From the NCBI RefSeq assembly GCF_029227915.1, contig NC_079878.1, positions 34,127,501 to 34,191,500 on the forward strand: a stretch of DNA of 64,000 nt, written 5' to 3'. Below, piece after piece: positions 47,331 to 61,691 of this stretch; position 1 is the first letter of the stretch; the number at the start of each line of letters is the position of its first letter. The DNA is from Hydractinia symbiolongicarpus. Lineage: Eukaryota; Cnidaria; Hydrozoa; Anthoathecata; Hydractiniidae. The translations under genes were made by a program, and so were the position numbers. The notes under the pieces were generated by a model, which was given only the letters and a program-made list of their open reading frames with translations, ran no database searches and was not told where the DNA came from.

Positions 47331-50300
47331 CCTAGTAATATCAGATAAATATCGCTAAATACATGTTGCTACGAATATGTGACCCAACCGTTGTAACTCA
47401 AACGGACTGACACCGTTAGAAAGACAATGAAATGTAGTTTTTGAAACTGTCGGTATATCTTCAGCGCGCGATAACGGATAGGATTGGTCCCACAGTAAAG
47501 AATGATTTATTTAAATAAATTTTTAAATGAAGCGCTACAACAGCGCCTAGTGTAATCGCTGAGTTCCGGCAATCACGTCAAATTAAGGAAAATGTTATTT
47601 CTCGGATTCCAATTGTCTCATCTATCACATTTATCAGGTCACAGTCCAAAGTTAGTTCAATTAAGTCCCACAGTCAATCGTTTCATTCTTAAAAGCGATG
47701 CAACCTTGTAATATCATATAAATATCGCTAAATACATGTTGGTACGAATATGTGACACAACCGTTGTAACTGAAACGGACTTACACCGTTAGAGAGTCAA
47801 TGAAATGTAATTTTTGAAATTGTCGCTATTTCTTCAGCGCACGATAACTTCTAGGATTGGTCCCACAGTAAAAAATGACTTTCTAATCTAAATTTTTAAA
47901 TGAAGCGCTACCACAGCGCCCAGTGTAATCGCTGAGTTCCGACAATTATGTCAAATGAAGAAGAATGTTATTTCTTGGCGTCCAATTTTCTCATTTATCA
48001 CATTTATCAGGTCACATTCCAAAGTTAGTTCAATTAAGTCCCACAGTCAATCGCTTCACTGTTAAAAGCCATACACCATAGGAATATCACAAAAATATCG
48101 CTAAATGCATGTAGGCACGAATATGTGACCCAACAATTGTAACTCAAAGGGACTGACACCTTTAGAAAGTCAGTGAAATGTAGTACTTGAAACTGTCTCT
48201 ATTTCTTTAGCGCGCAATAACTGCTAGTATTGGTTCCACAGTAAAAAATGACTTATTAATCTAAATTTTTAAATGAAACGCTACCACAGCGCCCAGTGTA
48301 ATCGCTGAGTTCCGGCAATTATGTCAAATTAAGAAGAATGTTATTTCTTGGCGTCCAATTTTCTCATTTAACACATTTATCAGGTCACAGTCCAAAGTTA
48401 GTTCAATTAAGTCCCACAGTCAATCGCTTCACTGTTAAAAGCCATACACCATAGAAATATCAGAAAAATATCGCTAAATGCATGTAGGCACGAATATGTG
48501 ACCCAACAATTGTAACTCAAAGGGACTGACACCTTTAGAAAGTCAGTGAAATGTAGTACTTGAAACTGTCTCTATTTCTTTAGCGCGCAATAACTGCTAG
48601 TATTGGTTCCACAGTAAAAAATGACTTATTAATCTAAAATTTTAAATGAAGCGCTACCACAGCGCCCAGTGTAATCGCTGAGTTCCGGCAATCATGTCAA
48701 ATTGAGAAGAATGTTTTTTCTTGGAGTCCAATTTTCTCATTTATCATATTTATCAGGTCACAGTCCAAAGATAGTTCAATTACGTCCCACAGCCAATCGT
48801 TTCACTGTTAAAAGCGATGCAACCTAGTAATATCAGATAAATATCGCTAAATACATGTTGGTACAAATATTTGTCCCAACCGTTGTACCTTAAACGGACT
48901 GACACCGTTAGAAAGTCAATGAAATGTTGTTTTTGAAACTGTCGCTATTTCTTCAGCGCGCTAAAACGGATAGGATTGGTCCCACAGTAAAGAATTACTT
49001 ATTTATCTAAAATTTTAAATGAAGCGCTACCACAGCGCCCAGTGTAATCGCTGAGTTCCGGCAATCACGTCAAATTAAGAAGAATGTTATTTCTTGGAGT
49101 CCAATTGTCTCATTTATCACATTTATCATGTCACAGTCCAAAGTTAGTTCAATGAAGTCCCACAGTCAATCGTTTCATTCTTAAAAGCGATGCAACCTTG
49201 TAATATCAAATAAATATCGCTAAATACATGTTGGTACGAATATGTGACCCAACCGTTGTAACTCAGACAGACTGACACCGTTAGAAAGACAATGAAATGT
49301 AGTTTTTGAAACTGTCGCTATTTCTTCAGCGCGCGATAACGGCTAGGATTGGTTCCACAGTAAAAAATGAATTATGAATCTAAATTTTTAAATAAAGCGC
49401 TACCACAGCGCCCAGTGTAATCGTTGAGTTCCGACAATCACGTCAAATTAAGAAGAATGTTATTTCTTGAAGCCCAATTGTCTCATTTATCACATTTATC
49501 AGCTCTCAGTCCAAAGTTAGTTCAATTAAGTCCCACAGTCAATCGTTTCACTGTTAAAAGCGATGCAACCTAGTAATATCACATAAATATCGCTAAATAC
49601 ATGTTGGTACGAATATGTGACCCAACCGTTGTAACTCAGACAGACTGACACCGTTAGAAAGACAATGAAATGTAGTTTTTGAAACTGTCGCTATTTCTTC
49701 AGCGCGCGATAACGGATAGGATTGGTTCCACAGTAAAAAATGAATTATGAATCTAAATTTTTAAATAAAGCGCTACCACAGCGCCCAGTGTAATCGTTGA
49801 GTTCCGACAATCACGTCAAATTAAGAAGAATGTTATTTCTTGGAGTCCAATTGTCTCATTTATCACATTTATCAGGTCACAGTCCAAAGTTAGTTCAATT
49901 AAGTCCCACAGTCAATCGTTTCACTGTTAAAAGCGATGCAACCTAGTAATATCATAAAAATATCGCTAAATACATGTTGGTACGAATATGTGACCCAACC
50001 GTTGCAACTCAAACGGACTGACACTGTTACAAAGTCAATGAAATGTAGTTTTTGAAACTGTCGGTATTTCTTCAGCGCGCGATAACGGATAGGATTGGTC
50101 CCACAGTAAAGAATGATTTATTTGAATAAATTTTTAAATGAAGCGCTACAACAGCGCCCAGTGTAATCGCTGAGTTCCGGCAATCACGTCAAATTAAGAA
50201 GAATGTTATTTCTTGGATTCCAATTGTCTCATTTATCACATTTAACAGGTCACAGTCCAAAGTTAGTTCAATTAAGTCCCACAGTCAATCGTTTCATTCT

Positions 50301-53300
50301 TAAAAGCGATGCAACCTTGTAATATCACATAAATATCGCTAAATACATGTTGGTACGAATATGTGACCCAACCGTTGTAACTCAAACGGACTGACACCGT
50401 TAGAAAGACAATGAAATGTAGTTTTTGAAACTGTCGCTATCTCTTCAGCCCGCGATAACGGCTAGGATTGGTTCCACAGTAAAAAATGACTTATGAATCT
50501 AAATTTTTAAATGAAGCGCTACCACAGCGCCCAGTGTAATCGCTGAGTTCCGGCAATCACGTCAAATTAAGAAGAATGTTATTTCTTGAAGCCCAATTGT
50601 CTCATTTATCACATTTATCAGGTCACAGTCCAAAGTTAGTTCAATTACGTCCCACAGTCAATCGTTTCATTCTTAAAAGCGATGCAACCTTGTAATATCA
50701 CATAAATATTGCTAAATACATGTTGGTACGAATATGTAACCCAACCGTTGTAACTCAAACGGACTGACACCGTTAGAAAGACAATGAAATTTAGTTTTTG
50801 AAACTGTCGCTATCTCTTCAGCCCGCGATAACGGCTAGGATTAGTTCCACAGTAAAAAATGACTTATGAATCTAAATTTTTAAATGAAGCGCTACCACAG
50901 CGCCCAGTGTAATCGCTGAGTTCCGGCAATCACGTCAAATTAAGAAAAATGTTATTTCTTGAAGCCCAATTGTCTCATTTATCACATTTATCAGGTCACA
51001 GTCCAAAGTTAGTTCAATTAAGTCCCACAGTCAATCGTTTCACTGTTAAAAGATATGCAACCTAGTAATATCAGATAAATATCGCTAAATACATGTTGCT
51101 ACGAATATGTGACCCAACCGTTGTAACTCAAACGGACTGACACCGTTAGAAAGACAATGAAATGTAGTTTTTGAAACTGTCGCTATTTCTCCAGCGCGCA
51201 ATAACGGCTAGGATTGGTCCCGCAGTAAAAAATGACTTATGAATCTAAATTTTTAAATGAAGCGCTACCACAGTGCCCAGTGTAACCGCTGAGTTCCGGC
51301 AAACATGTCAAATTAAGAAGAATGTTATTTCTTGGAGTCCAAATCTCTCATTTATCACATTTATCAGGTCACAGTCCAAAGTTAGTTCAATTAAGTCCCA
51401 CCGTCAATCGTTTCACTGTTAAAAGAGATGAAACCTAGTAATATCAGATAAATATCACTAAATACATGTTAGAACGAACATGTGACCCAACCGTTGTAAC
51501 ACAAACGGACTGACACTGTTAGAAAGTCAATGAAATGTGGTTTTTGAAACTGTCGGTATTTTTTCAGCGCGCGAAAGCGGATAGGATTGGTCCCACAGTA
51601 AAGAATGATTAATTTGAATAAATTTTTAAATGAAGCGCTACAACAGCGCCCAGTGTAATCGCTGAGTTCCGGCAATCACGTCAAATTAAGAAGAATGTTA
51701 TTTCTTGGATTCCAATTGTCTCATTTATCACATTTATCAAGTCACAGTCCAAAGTTAGTTCAATTAAGTCCCACAGTCAATCGTTTCATTCTTAAAAGCG
51801 ATGCAACCTTGTAATATCACATAAATATCGCTAAATACATGTTGGTACGAATATGTAACCCAACCGTTGTAACTCAAACGGACTGACACCGTTAGAAAGA
51901 CAATGAAATGTAGTTTTTGAAACTGTCGCTATCTCTTCAGCCCGCGATAACGGCTAGGATTGGTTCCACAGTAAAAAATGACTTATGAATCTAAATTTTT
52001 AAATGAAGCGCTACCACAGCGCCCAGTGTAATCGCTGAGTTCCGGCAATCACGTCAAATTAAGAAGAATGTTATTTCTTGAAGCCCAATTGTCTCATTTA
52101 TCACATTTATCAGGTCACAGTCCAAAGTTAGTTCAATTAAGTCCTACAGTCAATCGTTTCACTGTTAAAAGAGATGCAACCTAGTATTATCAGATAAATA
52201 TCGCTAAATACATGTTCCTACGAATATGTGACCCAACCGTTGTAACTCAAACGGACTGACACCGTTAGAAAGACAATGAAATGTAGTTTTTGAAACTGTC
52301 GGTATTTCTTCAGCGCGCGATAACGGATAGGATTGGTTCCACAGTAAAGAATGATTTATTTAAATAAATTTTTAAATGAAGCGCTACAACAGCGCCCAGT
52401 GTAATCGCTGAGTTCCGGCAATCACGTCAAGGTAAGAAGAATTTTATTTCTTGGAGTCCAATTGTCTCATTTATCACATTTATCAGGTCACAGTCCAAAG
52501 TTAGTTCAATTAAGTCCCACAGTCAATCGTTTCACTGTTAAAAGATATGCAACCTAGTAATATCAGATAAATATCGCTAAATACATGTTGCTACGAATAT
52601 GTGACCCAACCGTTGTAACTCAAACGGACTGACACCGTTAGAAAGACAATGAAATGTAGTTTTTGAAACTGTCGCTATTTCTCCAGCGCGCAATAACGGC
52701 TAGGATTGGTCCCGCAGTAAAAAATGACTTATGAATCTAAATTGTTAAATGAAGCGCTACCACAGCGCCCAGTGTAATCGCTGAGTTCCGGCAAACATGT
52801 CAAATTAAGAAGAATGTTATTTCTTGGAGTCCATTTTTCTCATTTATCACATTTATCAGGTCACAGTCCAAAGTTAGTTCAATTAAGTCCCACAGGCAAT
52901 CGTTTCACTGTTAAAAGAGATGCAACCTAGTAATATCAGATAAATATCACTAAATACATGTTAGAACGAACATGTGACCCAACCGTTGTAACTCAAACGG
53001 ACTGACACTGTTAGAAAGTCAATGAAATGTGGTTTTTGAAACTGTCGGTATTTTTTTAGCGCGCGAAAGCGGATAGGATTGGTCCCACAGTAAAGAATGA
53101 TTTATTTATCTAAATTTGTAAATGAAGCGCTACCACAGCGCCCAGTGTAATCGCTGAGTTCCGGCAATCACGTCAAATTAAAAAGAATGTTATTTCTTGG
53201 AGTCCAATTTTCTCATTTATTACATTTATCAGGTCACAGTCCAAAGTTAGTTCAATTAAGTCCAACAGTCAATCGTTTCACTGTTAAAAGTGATGCAACC

Positions 53301-54618
53301 TAGTAATATCAGATAAATATCGCTAAATACATGTTAGAACGAACATGTGACCCAACCGTTGTAACTCAAACGGACTGACACTGTTAGAAAGTCAATGAAA
53401 TGTGGTTTTTGAAACTGTCGGTATTTTTTCAGCGCGCGAAAGCGGATAGGATTGGTCCCACAGTAAAGAATGCTTTATTTATCTAAACTTGTAAATGAAG
53501 CGCTACCACAGCGCCCAGTGTAATCGCTGAGTTCCGGCAATCACGTCAAATTAAAAAGAATGTTATTTCTTGGAGTCCAATTTTCTCATTTATCACATTT
53601 ATCAGGTCACAGTCCAAAGTTAGTTCAATTAAGTCCCACAGTCAAACGTTTCACTGTTAAAAGATATGGAACCTAGTAATATCAGATAAATATCGCTAAA
53701 TACATGTTGCTACGAATATGTGACCCAACCGTTGTAACTCAAACGGACTGACACTGTTAGAAAGTCAATGAAATGTAGTTTTTGAAACTGTCGCTATTTC
53801 TTCAGCGCGCAATAACGGCTAGGATTGGTCCCACAGTAAAAAATGACTTATGAATCTAAATTTTTAAATGAAGCGCTACCACAGCGCCCAGTGTAATCGC
53901 TGAGTTCCGGCAATCATGTCAAATTAAGAAGAATGTTATTTCTCGGAGTCCAATTTTCTCATTTATCACATTTATCAGGTCACAGTCCAAAGTTAGTTCA
54001 ATTAAGTCCCACCGTCAATCGTTTCACTGTTAAAAGAGATGCAACCTAGTAATATCAGATAAATATCGCTAAATACATGTTAGAACGAACATGTGACCCA
54101 ACCGTTGTAACTCAAACGGCCTGACACTGTTAGAAAGTCAATGAAATGTGGTTTTTGAAACTGTCGGTATTTTTTCAGCGCGCGAAAGCGGATAGGATTG
54201 GTCCCACAGTAAAGAATGATTTATTTATCTAAATTTGTAAATGAAGCGCTACGACAGCGCCCAGTGAAATTGCTGAGTTCCGGCAATCACGTCAAATTAA
54301 AAAGAATGTTATTTCTTGGAGTCCAATTTTCTCATTTATCACATTTATCAGGTCACAGTCCAAAGATAGTTCAATTAACTCCCACAGTCAATCGTTTCAC
54401 TGTTAAAAGAGATGCAACCTAGTAATATCAGATAAATATCGCTAAATACATGTTAGAACGAACATGTGACCCAACCGTTGAAACTCAAACGGACTGACAC
54501 TGTTAGAAAGTCAATGAAATGTGGTTTTTGAAACTGTCGGTATTTTTTCAGCGCGCGAAAGCGGATAGGATTGGTCCCACAGTAAAGAATGATTTATTTA
54601 TTTAAATTTGTAAATAAA

Positions 54619-56107
54619 GCGCTACCACAGCGCCCAGTGTAATCGCTGAGTTCCGGCAATCACTTCAAATTAAAAAGAATGTTATTTCTTGGAGTCCAAT
54701 TTTCTCATTTATCACATTTATCAGGTCACAGTCCAAAGTTAGTTCAATTAAGTCCCACAGTCAATCGTTTCACTGTTAAAAGCGATGCAACCTAGTAATA
54801 TCAGATAAATATCGCTAAATACATGTTTGTACGAATATGTGACCCAACCGTTGTAACTCAAACGGACTGAAACCGTTAGAAAGTCAATGAAATGTAGTTT
54901 TTGAAACTGTCGCTATTTCTTCAGCGCGCGATAACGGATAGGATTACTCCCACAGTAAAAAAAGACTTATTAATCTAAATTTTTAGGTGAAGCGCTACCA
55001 CAGCGCCCAGTGTAATCACTGAGTTCCGGCAATCATGTCAAATTAAGACGAATGTTATTTCTTGGACACAATTTTCTCATTTATCACAATTATCAGGTCA
55101 CAGTGCAGAGTTAGTTCAATTAAGTCCCACAGTCAATCGTTTCACTGTTAAAAGCGATGCAACCTAGTAATATCATATAGACATTGCTAAATACATGTTG
55201 GTACGAATATGTGACCCAACCGTTAAAACTCAAACGGACTGACACCTTTAGAAAGTCAGTGAAATGTAGTATTTCAAACTGTCTCTATTTCTTCAGCGCG
55301 CGAAAGCGGATAGGATTGGTCCCACAGTAAAGAATGATTTATTTATCTAAATTTGTAAATGAAGCGCTACCACAGCGCCCAGTGTAATCGCTGAGTTCCG
55401 GCAATCACGTCAAATTAAAAAGAATGTTATTTCTTGGATCCAATTTTCTCCTTTATCACATTTATCAGGTCACAGTCCAAAGTTAGTTCAATTAAGTCCC
55501 ACAGTCAATCGTTTCACTGTTAAAAGCGATGCAACCTAGTAATATCAGATAAATATCGCTAAATACATGTTTGTACGAATATGTGACCCAACCGTTGTAA
55601 TTCAAACGGACTGAAACCGTTACAAAGTCAATGAAATGTAGTTTTTGAAACTGTCGCTATTTCTTCAGCGCGCGATAACGGATAGGATTAGTCCCACAGT
55701 AAAAAAAGACTTATTAATCTAAATTTTTAAGTGAAGCGCAACCACAGCGCCCAGTGTAATCACTGAGTTCCGGCAATCATGTCAAATTAAGACGAATGTT
55801 ATTTCTTGGACCCAATTTTCTCATTTATCACAATTATCAGGTCACAGTGCAGAGTTAGTTCAATTAAGTCCCACAGTCAATCGTTTCACTGTTAAAAGCG
55901 ATGCAACCTAGTAATATCATATAGACATCGCTAAATACGTGTTGGTACGAATATGTGACCCAACCGTTAAAACTCAAACGGAGTGACACCTTTAGAAAGT
56001 CAGTGAAATGTAGTATTTGAAACTGTCTCTATTTCTTCAGCGCGCGATAACTGCTAGGATTGGTCCCACAGCAAAAAATGACTTATTAATTTAAATTTTT
56101 TAATGAA
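54619..56107. repeat. 2-monomer unit, tandem pair (about 744 bp each)
   Basis: The halves at 54619-55363 and 55364-56107 share GTTTGTACGAATATG, CTGAAACCGTTA, AAAAAAGACTTATTAATC, CACTGAGTTCCGG, AAGACGAATG and CATATAGACAT in the same order. Confidence 0.75.
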
Positions 56108-59100
56108 TCGATCCCACAGCACCCAGTGTAATCGCTGAGTTCCGGCAATCATGTCAAATTAAGAAGAATGTTATTTCTTGGACTCCAATTTTCTCATTTA
56201 TCACATTTATCAGGTGACAGTCCAAAGTTAGTTCAATTAAGTCCCACAGTCAATCGTTTCACTGTTAAAAGAGATGCAACCTAGTAATATCAGATAAATA
56301 TTGCTAAATAGATGTTGGTACGAATATGTGACCCAACCGTTAAAACTCAAACGGCCTGACACCGATAGAAAGTCAGTAAAATGTAGCATTTGAAACTGTC
56401 TCTATTTCTTCAGCGTGCACTAACGGCTAGGATTGGTCTTACAGTAGAAAATTACTTTTTTATCTTAGTTTTTAATTGAAGCGTTATTACAGCGCCCAGT
56501 GTAATCGCTGAGGTTCTGCAATCATTTCAAATTAAGAAGAATGTTATTTCTAGGAGTCCAATTGTCTCAGTTTCCCATTTATAAGGTCACAGTCCATAAT
56601 CAGTTTAATTAAGTTCCACAGTCGATCGCCTCACTGTTAACAGCCATACAAAATAGTAATATCAGGAAAATATTGCTAAACACATGTTGGCACAAATATG
56701 TGACCCAACCGTTAAAACTCAAACGGACTGACACCTTTACAAAGTCAGTGAAATGTAGTATCTGAAATTGTCTCTATTTCTTCAGCGCACGATAACGGCT
56801 AGGATTGGTCCCACAATAAAAAATGACTTATTAATCTAAATTTTTAAATGAATCCCTACCACAGGGCCAAGTCTAATCGCTGAGTTCCGGCAATCATGTC
56901 AAATAAAAAAGAATGTTATTTCTTGGAGTCCAATTTTCTCATTTATCACATTTATGAGGTCACAGTCCAAAGTTAGTTCAATTAAGTCCCACAGTCAATC
57001 GTTTCACTGTTAAAAGCGATGCAACCTAGTAATATCAGATAAATATCGCTAAATACATGTTTGTACGAATATGTGACCCAACCGTTGTAACTCAAACGGA
57101 CTGAAACCGTTAGAAAGTCAATGAAATGTAGTTTTTGAAACTGTCGCTATTTCTTCAGCCCGCGATAATGGATAGGATTGGTCCCACAGTAAAAGACTTA
57201 TTTATTTAAATTTTTAAGTGAAGCGCTACCACAGCGCCCAGTGTAATCACTGAGTTCCGGCAATCATGTCAAATTAAGACGAATGTTATTTCTTGGACTC
57301 CAATTTTCTCATTTATCACATTTATCAGGTCACAGTCCAAAGTTAGTTCAATTAAATCCCAACGTCAATCGTTTCACTGTTAAAAGAGATGCAACCTAGT
57401 AATATCAGATAAATATCGCTAAATAGATGTTGGTGCAAATATGTGACTCAACCGTTGTAACTCAAACGGACTGACACCGTTAGAAAGTCAATGAAATGTA
57501 GTTATTGAAACTGTCGGTATTTCTTCAGCGCGGGATAACGGATGGGATTGGTCCCACAGTAAAGAATGATTTATTTATCTAAATTTTTAAATGAAGCGCT
57601 ACCACAGTGCCCAGTGTAACCGCTGAGTTCCGGCAATCACGTCAAATTAAGAAAAATGTTATTTCTTGGAGTCCAATTTACTCATTTATCACATTTATCA
57701 GGTCACAATCCAAGGTTAGTTCTATTAAGTCCCACAGTCAATCGTTTCACTGTTAAAAGCGATGCAACCTAGTAATATCAGATAAATATCGCTAAATACA
57801 TGTTGCTACGAATATGTGACTCAACCGTTGAAACTCAAACGGACTGACACCGTTAGAAATTCAATGAAATGTAATTTTTGAAACAGTCGCTATTTCTTCA
57901 GCGCGCGATAACTGCTAGGATTGGTCCCACAGTAAAAAATGACTTATTAATCTAAATTTTTAAATGAATCCCTACCACAGGGCCAAGTGTAATCGCTGAG
58001 TTCCGGCAATCATGTCAAATAAAGAAGAATGTTATTTCTTGGAGTCCAATTTTCTCATTTATCACATTTATCACGTCACAGTCCAAAGTTACTTTAATTA
58101 AGTCCCACAGTCAATCGTTTCACTGTTAAAAGCGATGCAACCTAGTAATATCAGATAAATATCGCTAAATACATGTTTGTACGAATATGTGACCCAACCG
58201 TTGTAACTCAAACGGACTGAAACCGTTAGAAAGTCAATGAAAAGTAGTTTTTGAAACTGTCGCTATTTCTTCAGCCCGCGATAACGGATAGGATGGGTCC
58301 CACAGTAAAAAATGACTTATTAATCTAAATTTTTAAATGAATCCCTACCACAGGGCCAAGTGTAATCATTGAGTTCCGGCAATCATGTCAAATAAAGAAG
58401 AATGTTATTTCTTGGAGTCCAATTTTCTCATTTATCACATTTATCAGGTCACAGTCCAAAGTTAGTTCAATTAAGTCCCACAGTCAATCGTTTCACTGTT
58501 AAAAGCGATGCAACCTAGTAATATCAGATAAATATCGCTAAATACATGTTTGTACGAATATGTGACACAACCGTTGTAACTCAAACGGACTGAAACCGTT
58601 AGAAAGTCAATGAAATGTAGTTTTTGAAACTGTCGCTATTTCTTCAGCTCGCGATAACGGATAGGATTGGTCCCACAGTAAAAAATGACTTATTAATCTA
58701 AATTTTTAAGTGAATCGCTACCACAGCGCCCAGTGTAATCACTGAGTTCCGGCAATCAGGTCAAATTAAGACGAATGTTATTTCTTGGACCCAATTTTCT
58801 CAATTATCACATTTATCAAATCACTGTGCAAAGTTAGTTCAATTAAGTCCCACAGTCAATCGTTTCACTGTTAAAAGCGATGCAACCTAGTAATATCATA
58901 TAGACATCGCTAAATACATGTTGGTACGAATATGTGACCCAACCATTAAAACTCAAACGGACTGACACTGTTTAAAAGTCAATGAAATGTGGTTTTTAAA
59001 ACTGTCGGTATTTCTTCAGCGCGCGATAACGGATGGGATTGGTCCCACAGTAAAGAATGATTTATTTATCTAAATTTTTAAATGAATCGCTCCCACATCG

Positions 59101-59459
59101 CCCAGTGTAATCGCTGAGTTCCGGCAATCATGTCAAATTAAGAAGAATGTTATTTCTTGGACTCCAATTTTCTCATTTATCACAATTATCAGGTCACAGT
59201 CCAAAGTTAGTTCAATTGAGTCCCACAGTCAATCGTTTCACTGTTAAAAGCGATGCAACCTAGTAGTATCAGATAAACATCGCTAAATACATGTTGGTAC
59301 GAATATGTGACCCAACCGTTAAAACTCAAACGGACTGACACCGTTAGAAAGTCAGTAAAATGTAGCATTTGAAACTGTCTCTATTTCTTCAGCGTGCACC
59401 AACGGCTAGGATTGGTCCCACAGTAAAAAATTACTTATTAATCTCAATTTTTAAATGAA

Positions 59460-60575
59460 GCGCTACCGCATCGCCCAGTGTAATCGCTGAGTTCCGGCAA
59501 TCACGTCAAATTAAGAAAAATGTTTTTTCTTGGAGTCCAATTGTCTCATTTGTCACATTTATCAGGTGACAGTCCAAAGTTAGTTCAACTAAGTCCCACA
59601 GTCAATCGTTTCATTGTTAAAAGCAATGAAACCTAGTAATATCAGAAAAATATCGATAAATACATGTTGGTACGAATAGGTGACACAACCGTTGTAACTC
59701 AAAGGAACTGAGACCGTTAGAAAATCAATGAAATGTAGTTTTTGAAACTGTCTCTATTTCTTCAGCGCGCGATAACGGCTAGGATTGGTCCCACAGTAAA
59801 AATTGACTCATTAATCTCAATTTTTAAATGAAGCGCTACCACATCGCCCAGTGTAATCTCTGAGTTCCGGAATCATGTCAAATTAAGAAGAATGTTATTT
59901 CTTGGAGTCCACTTTTCTCCTTTATCACATTGATCAGGTCACAGTCCAAAGATAGTTCACTTAAGTCCCACAGTCAATCGATTAACTGTTAAAAGCGATG
60001 CAACATAGTAATATCAGATAAATATCGCTAAATACATGCGGGTACGAATATGTGACCCAACCGTTGGAACTCAAACGGACTGACGCCTTTAGAAGGTCAA
60101 TAAAATGTAGTATTTGAAACTGTCGCTATTTCTTCAGCGTGCGCTAACGGCTAGGATTGGCCCACAGTAAAAAATGCCTTTTTTATCTTAATTTTTAATT
60201 GAAGCGCTACCACAGCGCCCAGTGTAATCGCTGAGTTCCGGAATCATGTCAAATTAAGAAGAATGTTATTTCTTGGAGTCCAATTTTCTCATTTATCACA
60301 TTGATCAGGTCACAGTCCAAAGTTAGTTCACTTAAGTCCCACAGTCAATCGATTCACTGTTAAAAGCGATGCAATCTAGTAATATCAGATAAATATCGCT
60401 AAATACATGTTGCTACGAATATATGACCCAACCGTTGCAACTCAAACGGACTGACGCCGTTAGAAAGTCAATGAAATGTAGTTTTTGAAGCTGTCGCTAT
60501 TTCTTCAGCGCGCGATAACGGCAAGGATTGGTCCCACAGTAAAGAATGACTTATTGATGTAAATTCTTAAATGAA
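59460..60575. repeat. 3-monomer higher-order unit, copy A (1,116 bp)
   Basis: This block repeats at an offset of 1,116 bp. Shared variants are CGCTACCGCATCGCCC, ATCGATAAATACATG, CGAATAGGTGAC, GTTCCGGAATCATG, ACATTGATCAGG, CATGCGGGTACG and GAAGCTGTCGC. Confidence 0.9.
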
Positions 60576-61691
60576 GCGCTACCGCATCGCCCAGTGTAAT
60601 CGCTGAGTTCCGGCAATCACGTCAAATTAAGAAAAATGTTTTTTCTTGGAGTCCAATTGTCTCATTTGTCACATTTATCAGGTGACAGTCCAAAGTTAGT
60701 TCAACTAAGTCCCACAGTCAATCGTTTCATTGTTAAAAGCAATGAAACCTAGTAATATCAGAAAAATATCGATAAATACATGTTGGTACGAATAGGTGAC
60801 CCAACCGTTGTAACTCAAAGGAACTGAGACCGTTAGAAAATCAATGAAATGTAGTTTTTGAAACTGTCTCTATTTCTTCAGCGCGCGATAACGGCTAGGA
60901 TTGGTCCCACAGTAAAAATTGACTCATTAATCTCAATTTTTAAATGAAGCGCTACCACATCGCCCAGTGTAATCTCTGAGTTCCGGAATCATGTCAAATT
61001 AAGAAGAATGTTATTTCTTGGAGTCCACTTTTCTCCTTTATCACATTGATCAGGTCACAGTCCAAAGATAGTTCACTTAAGTCCCACAGTCAATCGATTA
61101 ACTGTTAAAAGCGATGCAACATAGTAATATCAGATAAATATCGCTAAATACATGCGGGTACGAATATGTGACCCAACCGTTGGAACTCAAACGGACTGAC
61201 GCCTTTAGAAGGTCAATAAAATGTAGTATTTGAAACTGTCGCTATTTCTTCAGCGTGCGCTAACGGCTAGGATTGGCCCACAGTAAAAAATGCCTTTTTT
61301 ATCTTAATTTTTAATTGAAGCGCTACCACAGCGCCCAGTGTAATCGCTGAGTTCCGGAATCATGTCAAATTAAGAAGAATGTTATTTCTTGGAGTCCAAT
61401 TTTCTCATTTATCACATTGATCAGGTCACAGTCCAAAGTTAGTTCACTTAAGTCCCACAGTCAATCGATTCACTGTTAAAAGCGATGCAATCTAGTAATA
61501 TCAGATAAATATCGCTAAATACATGTTGCTACGAATATATGACCCAACCGTTGCAACTCAAACGGACTGACGCCGTTAGAAAGTCAATGAAATGTAGTTT
61601 TTGAAGCTGTCGCTATTTCTTCAGCGCGCGATAACGGCAAGGATTGGTCCCACAGTAAAGAATGACTTATTGATGTAAATTCTTAAATGAA
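60576..61691. repeat. 3-monomer higher-order unit, copy B (1,116 bp)
   Basis: This is the tandem partner of 59460-60575, nearly identical; one visible difference is GGTGACACAACC versus GGTGACCCAACC. The monomer that follows (61692) hosts the MITE. Confidence 0.9.
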
